DNA from: Bacteroidales bacterium
Lineage (GTDB): Bacteria > Bacteroidota > Bacteroidia > Bacteroidales > Lentimicrobiaceae
Assembly (NCBI GenBank): GCA_016705005.1
Contig: JADIZB010000001.1
Span: 1 to 64,000 of the forward strand
Reading direction: 5' to 3'
DNA: 64,000 nt
Position 1 is the stretch's first letter. Every line of letters starts with the position of its first letter. Position numbers and translations under genes: made by a program. This document shows, in pieces, positions 53,330 to 61,250 of the stretch. The notes under the pieces were generated by a model. The model did not search any database. It had not been told where the DNA came from and saw only the letters and a list, made by a program, of their open reading frames with translations.

Positions 53330-53390
53330 CCAATTAGCAGATTAGTAGATTAGCTGATTTGCAGATTATTTGATTTGCAGATACTTATAT
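53330..53390. repeat. Short degenerate 'agattagc/gatttgcag' repeat
   Basis: Immediately after the peptidase stop: ccaattagcagattagtag, attagctgatttgcagatt, atttgatttgcagatac. It is a run of about five degenerate 9-11-nt copies of the kind often seen between Bacteroidota genes. Confidence 0.5.
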
Positions 53391-53526
53391 AATTGGTTAT
53401 TTGGAACCTGTTGAAAACCAAGAACCGTTTTCGTCTTCTGGCAGAAGTCCTGTTGCCTGACAATTGCGGGTAAATTTAATCAGGACCCGGGGCCTGAGTT
53501 TCCGTTACCAAACATTACCTGACCCT

Positions 53527-55284
53527 ATGCTTAAACAACTAATCCTTCCGCTTTTGATTCTCCTGGTGAACATCTGCTTTGCCCAGAACACTTCCATCCA
53601 TGAAGAACAATCTGCATATTTTAAAGCATTGGGATTGAAAACCATAGACCAATATGACAGCATTCAGGGTTTCAATGGAAAGGATCACATAACTTCTCCA
53701 AAAAGCAATCTGCAGAAACGCGTTTTCGGCTACCATCCTTACTGGATGGGCAGCGCATGGCAGAACTACCGCTGGGACCTGCTGAGCGATCTCTGTTATT
53801 TTTCTTACGACACTGACCCTGCCACAGGGAATCCTGTCACCACCAATGGGTTTGAATCTGCGGTTGTTGTTGACACAGCCCTGGCCCATGGTGTAAAGGT
53901 TCATCTATGTGTAACCCTGTTTTCGGGCCATGCAACTTTTTTCAACAATCCGGAAGCACGCCAGACCCTGATCGGCAACCTGATCACCCTGGTCACCCAG
54001 CGGGGTATTCAGGGGATAAACCTGGACTTTGAGGCGGTACCTTCATCGCAGCAACAGGGACTGACAAGTTTTATTCTTGAAATTGCCGGAGCCTTGCACA
54101 CCAATCTGCCGGGCACTGAATTGAGCATAGCCGCCCCGGCCGTCAACTGGAGCAATACCTTCGACCTCCCGGCCATTGCCCCTTCGCTTGACCTTATTAT
54201 GATTATGGCCTATGATTTTTACTGGAGCGGGAGTGACTTGGCCGGCCCGGTTTCAGGATACTGGCCCCTGACCTCTTCTTTTAACTACGCCGTAAATCAT
54301 TCGCTCAGCTACTACCAGTCGCAGGGCATTGCCCCGGAGAAACTGCTGTTGGGCCTCCCCTACTACGGCCGCGAATGGTCGGTCAGCGCCAATACCCTGC
54401 CGGCTTCCACCACCGGCAGCAGTACAGCAGTAACCTACCGGAACGTGAGAAACAACAGCAGTGGATTCTATACGCCAGCTAATCTTTACTGGGATCCTTA
54501 TAGTTATAATCCTTACTACAGCTATTTCAACAGCAACTGGTGGCAGTGTTTTTACGATGATGTGCGCAGCCTGGGTGCGAAATATGATCTGGTAAACAGG
54601 AGAAATACCGGCGGCATCGGAATCTGGGCGCTGGGGTACGACAATGGTTATCCGGAACTCTGGGACCTGATTGAGGAAAAATTTACCCAAGGCCCGGTAT
54701 TTCCCTGCCGCGATACGCTTTATGATCCGGGTGGCCCCTGGTGGAACTACGGGGATGATGAATGCTACACCGAAACTGTGACTTCAGATTATCCGGGACC
54801 GCTCTTGCTGAATTTCGAAGCGTTTGACTTTGAAAGCGGCTACGATTCCCTGTGGATCTATGACGGGCCTGACACAAACGCTCCGCTGCTGGCTGCCCTG
54901 TCCGGCGGGCAGTTACCATCCGGCCTTGCGACTACAGGCAACAGCTTTACCCTCCGTTTTAACAGCGACGGCGCCACCACCCGCAGCGGCTACGCCCTGG
55001 AGTGGAGTTGCCCGACAGCATCCATCAATGAAAAACCGACCCCTGATTTCAGTATTTATCCGAATCCTGCCGACGATCAACTGTTTATCAGCAGTATTGA
55101 CAACAAACATGATTTATGGTCCACAGAATTGTTCGATGTCCGTGGAAGATTGATTCAATCGGGCAATTCAGGAATTAAAGACAGGGTTGCTTTATCAGTT
55201 GCAGATTGCAGGGAAGGTGTTTATGTGCTTAAAGTTAATTCAAACGGCAATATTTATTTCTATAAAATTGTTATCTGCCATTGA
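53527..55284 (+). CDS. GH18 family protein with CUB domain and T9SS sorting domain
   Basis: 585 aa from the ATG at 53527 (MLKQLILPLLILLVNICFAQ), a clear signal peptide; the longer TTG reading at 53464 is rejected. Residues about 65-395 form a glycosyl hydrolase 18 barrel of the YaaH/chitinase type: 'VFGYHPYWMG', and GIQGINLDFEAV with the catalytic Glu169 and Asp167 (the first Asp of the D-x-x-D-x-D-x-E motif is Gln). 'IMIMAYDFYWSG', 'LLLGLPYYGREW' and 'IGIWALGYDNGYPELW' follow. A CUB domain follows (about 405-510, FDFESGYDSLWIYDGPDT). A type A T9SS sorting domain ends it (FSIYPNPADDQLFIS ... GVYVLKVNSNGNIYFYKIVI). It probably hydrolyses a beta-linked amino-sugar polymer such as chitin or peptidoglycan outside the cell. 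Confidence 0.94.
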   Translation: MLKQLILPLLILLVNICFAQNTSIHEEQSAYFKALGLKTIDQYDSIQGFNGKDHITSPKSNLQKRVFGYHPYWMGSAWQNYRWDLLSDLCYFSYDTDPATGNPVTTNGFESAVVVDTALAHGVKVHLCVTLFSGHATFFNNPEARQTLIGNLITLVTQRGIQGINLDFEAVPSSQQQGLTSFILEIAGALHTNLPGTELSIAAPAVNWSNTFDLPAIAPSLDLIMIMAYDFYWSGSDLAGPVSGYWPLTSSFNYAVNHSLSYYQSQGIAPEKLLLGLPYYGREWSVSANTLPASTTGSSTAVTYRNVRNNSSGFYTPANLYWDPYSYNPYYSYFNSNWWQCFYDDVRSLGAKYDLVNRRNTGGIGIWALGYDNGYPELWDLIEEKFTQGPVFPCRDTLYDPGGPWWNYGDDECYTETVTSDYPGPLLLNFEAFDFESGYDSLWIYDGPDTNAPLLAALSGGQLPSGLATTGNSFTLRFNSDGATTRSGYALEWSCPTASINEKPTPDFSIYPNPADDQLFISSIDNKHDLWSTELFDVRGRLIQSGNSGIKDRVALSVADCREGVYVLKVNSNGNIYFYKIVICH

Positions 55285-55362
55285 CTTGCTAGCTGGATGG
55301 CTCATTGAGCATTACCTCCGGCATAAAAACAACATTTAAGTTCAAAACAGATTCTCCGGCTT

Positions 55363-56463
55363 TCAACGTTCCAATGTGACAACTTTCTCATTCAAAAACG
55401 CAAAACCGGCGGGATTCAGCCCGGCATCGAACGAAAACTTCAGCTTTCCGTTCCTGTCAAAGGCGAACACCTTACCCAACCCGGTAAAATTGCGGGCATC
55501 GGAGATATACACCAGGCCGGATACCGGATCTGCCGCGATACCGTATACAGTCTGCAAAACTGTGCCATCGCTGATGAATGCGTTGCTCAACACCGTTTCT
55601 GTTTTCACATCAAGCATCACAACACTGCTGACTCCGGTACCCCAGTCGTAATTGTAAACCCAGGCCGTATCGCCAGCCATGGTAAAATTGATGGCCTCGA
55701 AACCAGTAAATGTATGCTTCACGGATCCAGAGGCCACATCAATGATCTGAAGACGGCTTTTGAGATCGCTGTAGTTGCCCCGGGCAATCAGGTACAGGTC
55801 CCCATAATTGTCCGGTATCATCACAAAGGGATTGGTTCCTACCTCCACCTGTTTTTCTTCAGTTAAAGTTACCGGGTCAATAATGGAAAGGGTATTGTTG
55901 TAGTCGGGGAAATTGAGGCCTCCTGAATTGGATACCCAGATTTTACCACCGGCAACGGTGATACCATCCGGATTTTGTCCTACAGTTATATATTTCTCAA
56001 TATTCAGCGAAGCAGTGTCAATAACTGCAACCGTTCCATCAAAATTGCAGACAAAAGCCCTGTTTCCATAAAAAGCAATTTTCCGGGGCTGTCGGGGCAG
56101 ATCGCCGTTAAAAAGAGGAATCTGCTTAATGCTCTGGCAGGTACGGGCATCCATCACTTCCACCTGACCCGACATATTGACGACGGCATACAACTTACTA
56201 CCGTAAATGGCCAGATCGCTGCCGGTATCACCCAGGCCCCTGCCATTCACCTGCATAAAAGCATCGGCTGTCGCAGCAGAATCGCTGAAGGAAAACCGGG
56301 TCAGGGAAGCATTGTTGCCGTTAAAAAGACCTTCGTTCATCACATAAACGCCGGCACTTCTGACCAGGGTATCCTGACCCGTGGGTTTGTCATCTGGTTC
56401 GTCGGTGCATGAAACGGTCAAAACAGCCAGTGAAACAAGAAAAGGTAAAAGTTTGATGCTCAT
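55363..56463 (-). CDS. YncE/DUF5074-type beta-propeller lipoprotein, BtuG-like
   Basis: A 366-aa lipoprotein: signal with lipobox LAVLTVSC (Cys19), followed by acidic residues TDEPDD, in keeping with surface export of Bacteroidota lipoproteins. The body is a seven-bladed YncE-like propeller with repeats such as 'GSKLYAVVNMSGQVEVMDA', 'RAFVCNFDGTVAVIDT', 'GKIWVSNSGG' and 'GDLYLIARGN'. In Bacteroides, BtuG proteins of this type bind cobalamin very tightly and sit on the BtuB receptor. This gene follows the BtuB-like gene by 11 bp in an operon led by a cobalamin riboswitch, so the same role is likely. It is the last gene of the operon. Confidence 0.87.
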   Translation of the reverse strand: MSIKLLPFLVSLAVLTVSCTDEPDDKPTGQDTLVRSAGVYVMNEGLFNGNNASLTRFSFSDSAATADAFMQVNGRGLGDTGSDLAIYGSKLYAVVNMSGQVEVMDARTCQSIKQIPLFNGDLPRQPRKIAFYGNRAFVCNFDGTVAVIDTASLNIEKYITVGQNPDGITVAGGKIWVSNSGGLNFPDYNNTLSIIDPVTLTEEKQVEVGTNPFVMIPDNYGDLYLIARGNYSDLKSRLQIIDVASGSVKHTFTGFEAINFTMAGDTAWVYNYDWGTGVSSVVMLDVKTETVLSNAFISDGTVLQTVYGIAADPVSGLVYISDARNFTGLGKVFAFDRNGKLKFSFDAGLNPAGFAFLNEKVVTLER

Positions 56464-56474
56464 TGTAATAAAGT

Positions 56475-58463
56475 TTAGTAATTAATATTCAGTGAAATAT
56501 AGAACCCTCTTCCGTTCATCGGGAAACCCCGGATGACTTCATACTGTTGATTGAACAGATTGATGACTTCAGCTTTCAGTGTCACGGGAACCGTTTTTAC
56601 CGATTGCTGCCACGAAACCGCAACATCATGCACCCACCATGATGGCAGCAGATTGGCGTGAATGTTTTCTCCCAGGGTATACCTGTGACTGTTATACAAC
56701 ACGTTATATCCAAGCGAGATTCTCTGTTCCCGTACTGTCAGCGATCCTGAAAAAGTCTGAAACGGCACATACGGAATCTGTTGCCGGTAGGTTGAATTCC
56801 TGGGATCGCTCATGTCGAGTGCCTGTTGCCGGGTAAAATTCAGGTTGAGCGAAACTTCCCGCGATGCTGAAATAACGGCCTTTACCCCTGCCTGAGCTTC
56901 AAGGCCAAGAATATCGACACGTCCCAGATTGCGCATCGACCAGACAAATAAATTCTGTGTCGGTACGGCAACGATCTTGTCCTTAACCCTGTTGGCATAT
57001 ACATCGGCATGAAAATTAAACCCGAGAATGCCGGCCTCTTCAGAAAGCAGCACACCCAGGTTGAACTGATTCACAAGCTCAGGCTTCAGATTTTCATTGC
57101 CAACCAGATTATAATACAGGTCGTTGAAAGTCGGCATCCTGAAACTGTTCTTGTAAAGCATCCTCACCCGTATCAGTGGTTTCCGGCTAATCCGTGTTAT
57201 AAAAGATACAGAAGGGGACAAAGCCGTGTGGATGTCAGGATTTCTTTCGGTGGTGGATTCATTCACCAGTGTAGCCAGCAATACCCCCGTAACCTCTGTT
57301 TTCGGGGTTTTGGCCTGAACACTGACCGAGCCCAGTCCTGAAAAACGGGTTGGATTCCCATGTGAATAGACATCGGTTTGCAAACTGTTGACCATCATAT
57401 CGGTAGCTGCACCCATGCTGAAAATTCCATAAACAGGGAATGAAATTGCCTGTGAAAGGTAAAGTTCCTGCTGATGAAAGTGATTGTCAAGCCCACCTTC
57501 ATGGTTCAGGTAGGCCGGATCACGATAAATCAGGTTGCTGTTCGAAAAATTCAGGTTGGTCAGCAGTTGTTTTCTGCCCTTCTGCCATGAATACTGCACG
57601 TTTCCGGCAAGGTCCCGGTTGGTAAGGCGCTGGGAAGCATGATGATTGTAGAAGATCACTGCTCCCGGCAATCCGCGTTCAGAATTATAAAACCATGTTT
57701 TAATTCTGAGCAGGGAGCTGTCCCTGCAAAGGGTTTCAAGCCTGAAATTCAGTTGGACAGCCTCCATATCCGCATTGGAACGTCTCAGGGTCGTATCGGG
57801 CAGGTTCCCGTTCTTCAGAAGATATTTATAATTACCCCTGGTATGGTTATATCCGGCCGATAACCCTGCTGTGGTCCTTTGCCTGACTTTAAGGTAAATG
57901 CCGGCATAAGGGCTGATCACACCAAATGATCCTGTTCGAACACCTGCTTTGAATTTCAGGTTCGACTCTTTGAATTCCGGCATTACAGTATGAAAGCTGA
58001 TCATACTGGCGGAGGCCTGAGCCCTCGCCGGCTGGCATAACTGCTCACCCTGTCCTATGGTAAGCCCAATGGCTTCGAGGTCTCCGAGCTGAATCTTGCT
58101 TAGGTCAAGTTGTCCGGTGGCGGCATCACTCAAAGGGGCTCCATCAATGGAAATGCCGGTATGATTGGCACCCAGGCTTCTGACCACCACTGTTTTCAAA
58201 CCTCCCAATCCGCCATAATCCCGAATGGTAACCCCGGAAAAATTCCGCAGTACATCGGCTGCAGTTGATCCGGCCATCGATTTCAGCGTTTTGATATCAA
58301 CCTGCTGCGTTGGAAAAGCCGAATTCCTTCCCGGGGGTGTTTTCTGTCCGGTAACCTCGACGCCCCTGATGTTCAGGGTATCATCAACAGGTTGTTGGGC
58401 ATCTGCAAAAAGAGATGCGGACAACAAACAGGTGAAAAGACCGGCAGAAGCAATAAATTTCAT
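56475..58463 (-). CDS. btuB: TonB-dependent receptor, BtuB-like (cobalamin uptake)
   Basis: A 662-aa outer-membrane receptor with a signal peptide (to about residue 22, LFADAQ). A plug domain covers about 45-165: 'ADVLRNFSGVTIRDYGGLGGLKTVVVRSLG', 'ISIDGAPLSDA' and 'QLDLSKIQLGDLEAIGLTIG'. The rest is a 22-stranded-barrel type sequence ending in an aromatic strand (GFYISLNINY). It has no carboxypeptidase-like N-terminal extension, so it is of the compact BtuB type rather than SusC. It lies between a DUF6580 membrane-protein gene (gap 7 bp) and the BtuG-like propeller gene (gap 11 bp), downstream of a cobalamin riboswitch, which makes vitamin B12 the likely substrate. Energy would come from TonB-ExbBD encoded elsewhere. 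Confidence 0.9.
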   Translation of the reverse strand: MKFIASAGLFTCLLSASLFADAQQPVDDTLNIRGVEVTGQKTPPGRNSAFPTQQVDIKTLKSMAGSTAADVLRNFSGVTIRDYGGLGGLKTVVVRSLGANHTGISIDGAPLSDAATGQLDLSKIQLGDLEAIGLTIGQGEQLCQPARAQASASMISFHTVMPEFKESNLKFKAGVRTGSFGVISPYAGIYLKVRQRTTAGLSAGYNHTRGNYKYLLKNGNLPDTTLRRSNADMEAVQLNFRLETLCRDSSLLRIKTWFYNSERGLPGAVIFYNHHASQRLTNRDLAGNVQYSWQKGRKQLLTNLNFSNSNLIYRDPAYLNHEGGLDNHFHQQELYLSQAISFPVYGIFSMGAATDMMVNSLQTDVYSHGNPTRFSGLGSVSVQAKTPKTEVTGVLLATLVNESTTERNPDIHTALSPSVSFITRISRKPLIRVRMLYKNSFRMPTFNDLYYNLVGNENLKPELVNQFNLGVLLSEEAGILGFNFHADVYANRVKDKIVAVPTQNLFVWSMRNLGRVDILGLEAQAGVKAVISASREVSLNLNFTRQQALDMSDPRNSTYRQQIPYVPFQTFSGSLTVREQRISLGYNVLYNSHRYTLGENIHANLLPSWWVHDVAVSWQQSVKTVPVTLKAEVINLFNQQYEVIRGFPMNGRGFYISLNINY

Positions 58464-58470
58464 CGGGGAA

Positions 58471-59034
58471 TCAGGCTTTCAGAGCTTTCACTGTCAGTGA
58501 CGAAAACTGTTGCTGAGCAAATGCAAAGGCATAAAAAACAGCGAAGGAATAAATCAGGTCACCTGCCAGGGTATTCCTGAAAAAGGGAACCGCGGCCGCA
58601 TAGCATGCAGTAATGCCGCTTATATTCAGCGGATACATGCCTGAAAAAGCCCATACGCCGAAATTCGACACTATAAAAAATAGCACGGAAGCTGTGAGAC
58701 TGGAAAACAAGAGGTTTCCGGGTGTCAGCCTGCGTAGCATAACCGACCCCAGCAGCACAATCAGCGCAAAGGCCAGGTAAGTTATGAATGCACCATCATA
58801 AAAAGGCACAAACCGTCCGTAGAAGGCATAATTCAGAAACAGGTCGCTGATCCAGACAGCCGCGAGTGGAATCAGGTAAGCGGCAAAGCGGTTGCTGTAG
58901 CGGGCACCGCCAAACAAAGCCAGTGCGGCGATGGGTGAGAAGTTGAACGGATGAGGCAGCATCCGGCTGAAAGCCAAAGCCAGCACAATGCCGGTAATTA
59001 CCAGAAAACGCAGGTTGATGTTTTCGTTTTTCAT
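58471..59034 (-). CDS. DUF6580-type integral membrane protein, putative cobalamin transport component
   Basis: A 187-aa membrane protein with about five or six hydrophobic helices (for example VITGIVLALAF, IPLAAVWISDLFLNYAF, LAFALIVLLGSVML, ASVLFFIVSNFGVWAF, DLIYSFAVFYAFAF). The start region has the characteristic 'PHPFNFSPIAALALFGGARY'. This family resembles S-components of ECF-type vitamin importers and is recurrently found beside B12 uptake genes; the exact function is not established as far as I recall. It is the first gene after the cobalamin riboswitch and is followed by the BtuB-like gene with a 7-bp gap. It may take cobalamin or a precursor across the inner membrane. Confidence 0.85.
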   Translation of the reverse strand: MKNENINLRFLVITGIVLALAFSRMLPHPFNFSPIAALALFGGARYSNRFAAYLIPLAAVWISDLFLNYAFYGRFVPFYDGAFITYLAFALIVLLGSVMLRRLTPGNLLFSSLTASVLFFIVSNFGVWAFSGMYPLNISGITACYAAAVPFFRNTLAGDLIYSFAVFYAFAFAQQQFSSLTVKALKA

Positions 59035-59171
59035 TTGTTGCAGAATTTAATGAATAATTACAGCGCGGATTCTGCAGCAAAAGGTGAAAACCAGTATAAA
59101 AACAGCCAGAAAAGAAAAAGCCGGATTTGGTTTCCCGATATGCAGTTCATTCACCGTAAACTACAAAATCC

Positions 59172-59342
59172 ACAAGGCAAGTGGCAGGTCTTCTGACTTA
59201 CTCCGTTGGTTTCAACGCCTTCCCGTCCGTTTTGGGATGGACAGTGGCATTCGGTTGAAACTTTTAAAGAGCTTACAGCAGCGGGAACTGTAGCCGAATT
59301 GCACGGCATTCCCTATTATCCGTTTCCGGAACCATTGCGCTG
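59172..59342 (-). ncRNA. Cobalamin (B12) riboswitch
   Basis: On the minus strand the region reads GGAATGCCGTGCAATTCGGC, then TACAGTTCCCGCTGCTGTAA, AATGCCACTGTCC, GGACGGGAAGGCGTTGAAAC, and ends with the B12 box AAGTCAGAAGACCTGCC (59199-59183). Order and motifs match the cobalamin riboswitch class. It lies about 140 nt upstream of the DUF6580-BtuB-BtuG operon and should reduce its expression when B12 is plentiful. Confidence 0.93.
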
Positions 59343-59374
59343 CAAAAGTAGGGAGTTTCGTTTCAGTAAAACAA
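59343..59374 (-). promoter_or_regulatory. Bacteroidota-type promoter of the B12 uptake operon
   Basis: On the minus strand TTG (59374-59372), then 21 nt, then TACTTTTG (59350-59343), matches the -33 TTG / -7 TAnnTTTG pattern. It ends right where the riboswitch begins. Confidence 0.6.
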
Positions 59375-59538
59375 GTTTTTTGTGTTAAGTTTTTCGGGAA
59401 ACTATGAACAGGCTGTTGATAAGAAACCACACCATACGACGAACGCATGATTCAACCTGTCGCACAATCATTTGGATGAAAAGAAAAAAATGTTACTGAA
59501 GGTAACACATGGTCAGTTAAACCAAAAACCCGCAGAAT

Positions 59539-60585
59539 TTACCTGTTATCATTATAAACCCGGTTCTCCTGCTCGGCCACCCTGATAAATGTGGTTCTTT
59601 TGGTTAACTCCTTGAGCTGGGAAGCACCAACATAAGTACAGGTACTGCGGATGCCACCCAGGATGTCAAGCACTGTGTTTTCGACACTTCCACGATAAGG
59701 GACTTCTACCGTCTTGCCTTCACTGGCGCGGTAATCGGCTACACCACCCACATGTTTTTCCATCGCAGTGGCAGAACTCATTCCATAAAAAAGCTTGACC
59801 TTTCCGCCTTCCTTTTCTATCAGTTCTCCACCGCTTTCGTCGTGACCAGCCAGCATCCCACCCAGCATCACAAAATCGGCACCTGCGCCAAAAGCCTTGG
59901 CCACATCACCCGGGGTGGTACAGCCCCCATCACTGATGATCTGACCACCCAATCCATGTGCCGCATCGGCACACTCGATGATGGCCGACAACTGCGGGTA
60001 ACCGACACCAGTCTTGACCCTTGTGGTGCATACTGAACCCGGACCAATGCCAACCTTGATGATGTCGGCCCCGGCCAGTAGAAGCTCTTCAACCATTTCA
60101 CCGGTCACCACATTGCCGGCGATGATGACCTTATCGTGGAATTTTTTCCTGGTTTGCTTGACAAAAGCCACGAAATGCTCTGAATATCCATTGGCTACAT
60201 CGATGCAGATAAACCTGAGCTTTGGGTTGGATTCAAAAATGGCAGTCATCTTCTCAAGGTCGCCGGAACCTGTGCCAGAACTTACCGCAATAAAGTTTTC
60301 GATGCCCCTGGGTGCAACAGCCATGAACTCATTCCATTCACTGAGGGAATAATGTTTATGAACAGCTGTGAATAGCTTCATCTTCTGGAGTGCCAGAGCC
60401 ATTTCAAAGGTGCCGACCGTATCCATGTTGGCGGACATCACAGGAATGCCGGTCCAGTCCGATTTTGTATGCATCATTTTAAAAGTACGTTCCAGTTTTA
60501 CCTGTGCCCTGCTTTTCAGGGTTGAGCGTTTGGGCCTGAACATTACATCTTTAAAGCCAAGTTTGATTTCGTATTCGATTCTCAT
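59539..60585 (-). CDS. guaC: GMP reductase
   Basis: 348 aa from the ATG at 60585 (MRIEYEIKLGFKDVMFRPKR), matching the length and start of E. coli GuaC. The longer reading from 60699 runs into the hairpin repeat and is rejected. It converts GMP to IMP with NADPH. The catalytic Cys186 sits in the loop GIGPGSVCTTR. Other family features are 'IPVMSANMDTVGTFEMA', 'CIDVANGYSEHFV', 'IIAGNVVTGEMVEELLLAGAD', 'ISDGGCTTPGDVAKAFGAGADFVMLG', and 'FYGMSSATAMEKH..G' for substrate binding. There is no CBS domain, so it is GMP reductase rather than IMP dehydrogenase. It appears to be a single-gene unit. Confidence 0.96.
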   Translation of the reverse strand: MRIEYEIKLGFKDVMFRPKRSTLKSRAQVKLERTFKMMHTKSDWTGIPVMSANMDTVGTFEMALALQKMKLFTAVHKHYSLSEWNEFMAVAPRGIENFIAVSSGTGSGDLEKMTAIFESNPKLRFICIDVANGYSEHFVAFVKQTRKKFHDKVIIAGNVVTGEMVEELLLAGADIIKVGIGPGSVCTTRVKTGVGYPQLSAIIECADAAHGLGGQIISDGGCTTPGDVAKAFGAGADFVMLGGMLAGHDESGGELIEKEGGKVKLFYGMSSATAMEKHVGGVADYRASEGKTVEVPYRGSVENTVLDILGGIRSTCTYVGASQLKELTKRTTFIRVAEQENRVYNDNR

Positions 60586-60639
60586 TTCTGTGTTGATTTT
60601 ATGAAGTAAAGATAGGAAATGTACGGCTGATTTTTGTTT

Positions 60640-60945
60640 CGCCCCTTCAGGGCTCCGGTAGTGAGGGTTTCCCTGACCACGGGTTTCGCTGCGCTTCACC
60701 CGCGGTTATTGTTGTTGCGCCCCTTCGGGGCTGAAGATTTCTGCATTTATCTGGCTATTTGTTGTACCTTCGGGCCCGGTGAGGTTTCCCTGACCACGGG
60801 TTTCGCTGCGCTTCACCCGCGGTTATGGCTGTTGCGCCCCTTCAGGGCTGAAGATTTCTGCATTTATCTGGCTATTTGCTATGTTTGTTTTCATTAGCAC
60901 TGCTATAGTTTCGCCCCTTCAGGGCTGAAGATTTCCGAACAAATA
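60640..60945. repeat. Duplicated hairpin-containing intergenic repeat
   Basis: A unit starting tttccctgaccacgggtttc occurs at 60668 and again at 60785 (117 nt apart) with near-identity over about 100 nt; partial copies begin at 60640 and 60910 (cgccccttcagggct). Each unit contains two hairpins: accacgggt...acccgcggt and gccccttcggggc. Such 'cgccccttcggggct' repeats are, from memory, common between genes in Bacteroidota; their origin is unclear. Confidence 0.75.
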
Positions 60946-60979
60946 GGCCGATGAACTGTTATCCTGTAACATTTTAGAT

Positions 60980-60987
60980 TAATTTTG
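60980..60987 (+). promoter_or_regulatory. Possible -7 promoter element of metH (TAATTTTG)
   Basis: TAATTTTG fits TAnnTTTG and lies 44 nt before the riboswitch P1 stem, a suitable place for the transcription start. No clear -33 TTTG partner. Confidence 0.45.
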
Positions 60988-61030
60988 TATTGTCAAACGG
61001 CTTCTTTCCTTTCCGGAAAAGATGTTTGAG

Positions 61031-61136
61031 TTATAAAGAAGAGGGGAGAGACCAGGCTCTGCGAACCTCTGACAACCATCCGCCAGCAAAGCCGGAACGG
61101 TGCCAATACCTGTTCCCTCATAAGGGAAACTTATAA
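61031..61136 (+). ncRNA. SAM-I riboswitch upstream of metH
   Basis: All parts of the SAM-I fold can be paired by hand. P1 is TTATAA (61031-61036) with TTATAA (61131-61136). P2 has outer pairing AGAGG (61040-61044) with CCTCT (61066-61070) and inner pairing AGAG with CTCT, with a loop ACCAGG. The pseudoknot pairs CAGG (61053-61056) with CCTG (61109-61112). P3 is TCCG with CGGA. P4 is TTCCC (61113-61117) with GGGAA (61124-61128). The conserved 'GCGAACCTCTGACAACC' and 'CGGTGCCAA' segments are present. It should lower metH expression when S-adenosylmethionine is abundant. Confidence 0.93.
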
Positions 61137-61250
61137 TTGAAACACATTTCGCTGCGCTTCCGGCCTTTCCGATTGTGTCTCTATTGTTGAACCGACTGCC
61201 TGAAAAGGGTTTGCTGTTGCTGCCTGTAAAGCCGGTCCGAAACTCATCAC

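Larger units (their letters stand above)
59035..59538. other. Leader region of the B12 uptake operon
   Basis: The 500-base gap is mostly explained by the cobalamin riboswitch (about 59172-59342) and its promoter (59343-59374). The remaining 160 bases up to the guaC stop show nothing further. Confidence 0.6.
60586..61250. other. Leader region between guaC and metH
   Basis: The 665-base gap is filled by the duplicated hairpin repeat (60640-60945), a TAATTTTG promoter element (60980-60987), the SAM-I riboswitch (61031-61136) and about 115 bases of metH leader. The plus-strand ORF at 60634-60897 is only the repeat read through and is not a gene. Confidence 0.6.

Noticed and set aside
53464..53526. 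Upstream TTG start for the GH18 protein
   Set aside because: The signal peptide begins at the ATG at 53527; the extra residues precede it without function.
60586..60699. Upstream start for guaC
   Set aside because: It would encode the hairpin repeat; the ATG at 60585 matches the known GuaC start and length.
60634..60897. 87-aa plus-strand ORF between guaC and metH
   Set aside because: Its translation repeats VSLTTGFAALHPRL twice because it reads the duplicated hairpin repeat; not a gene.
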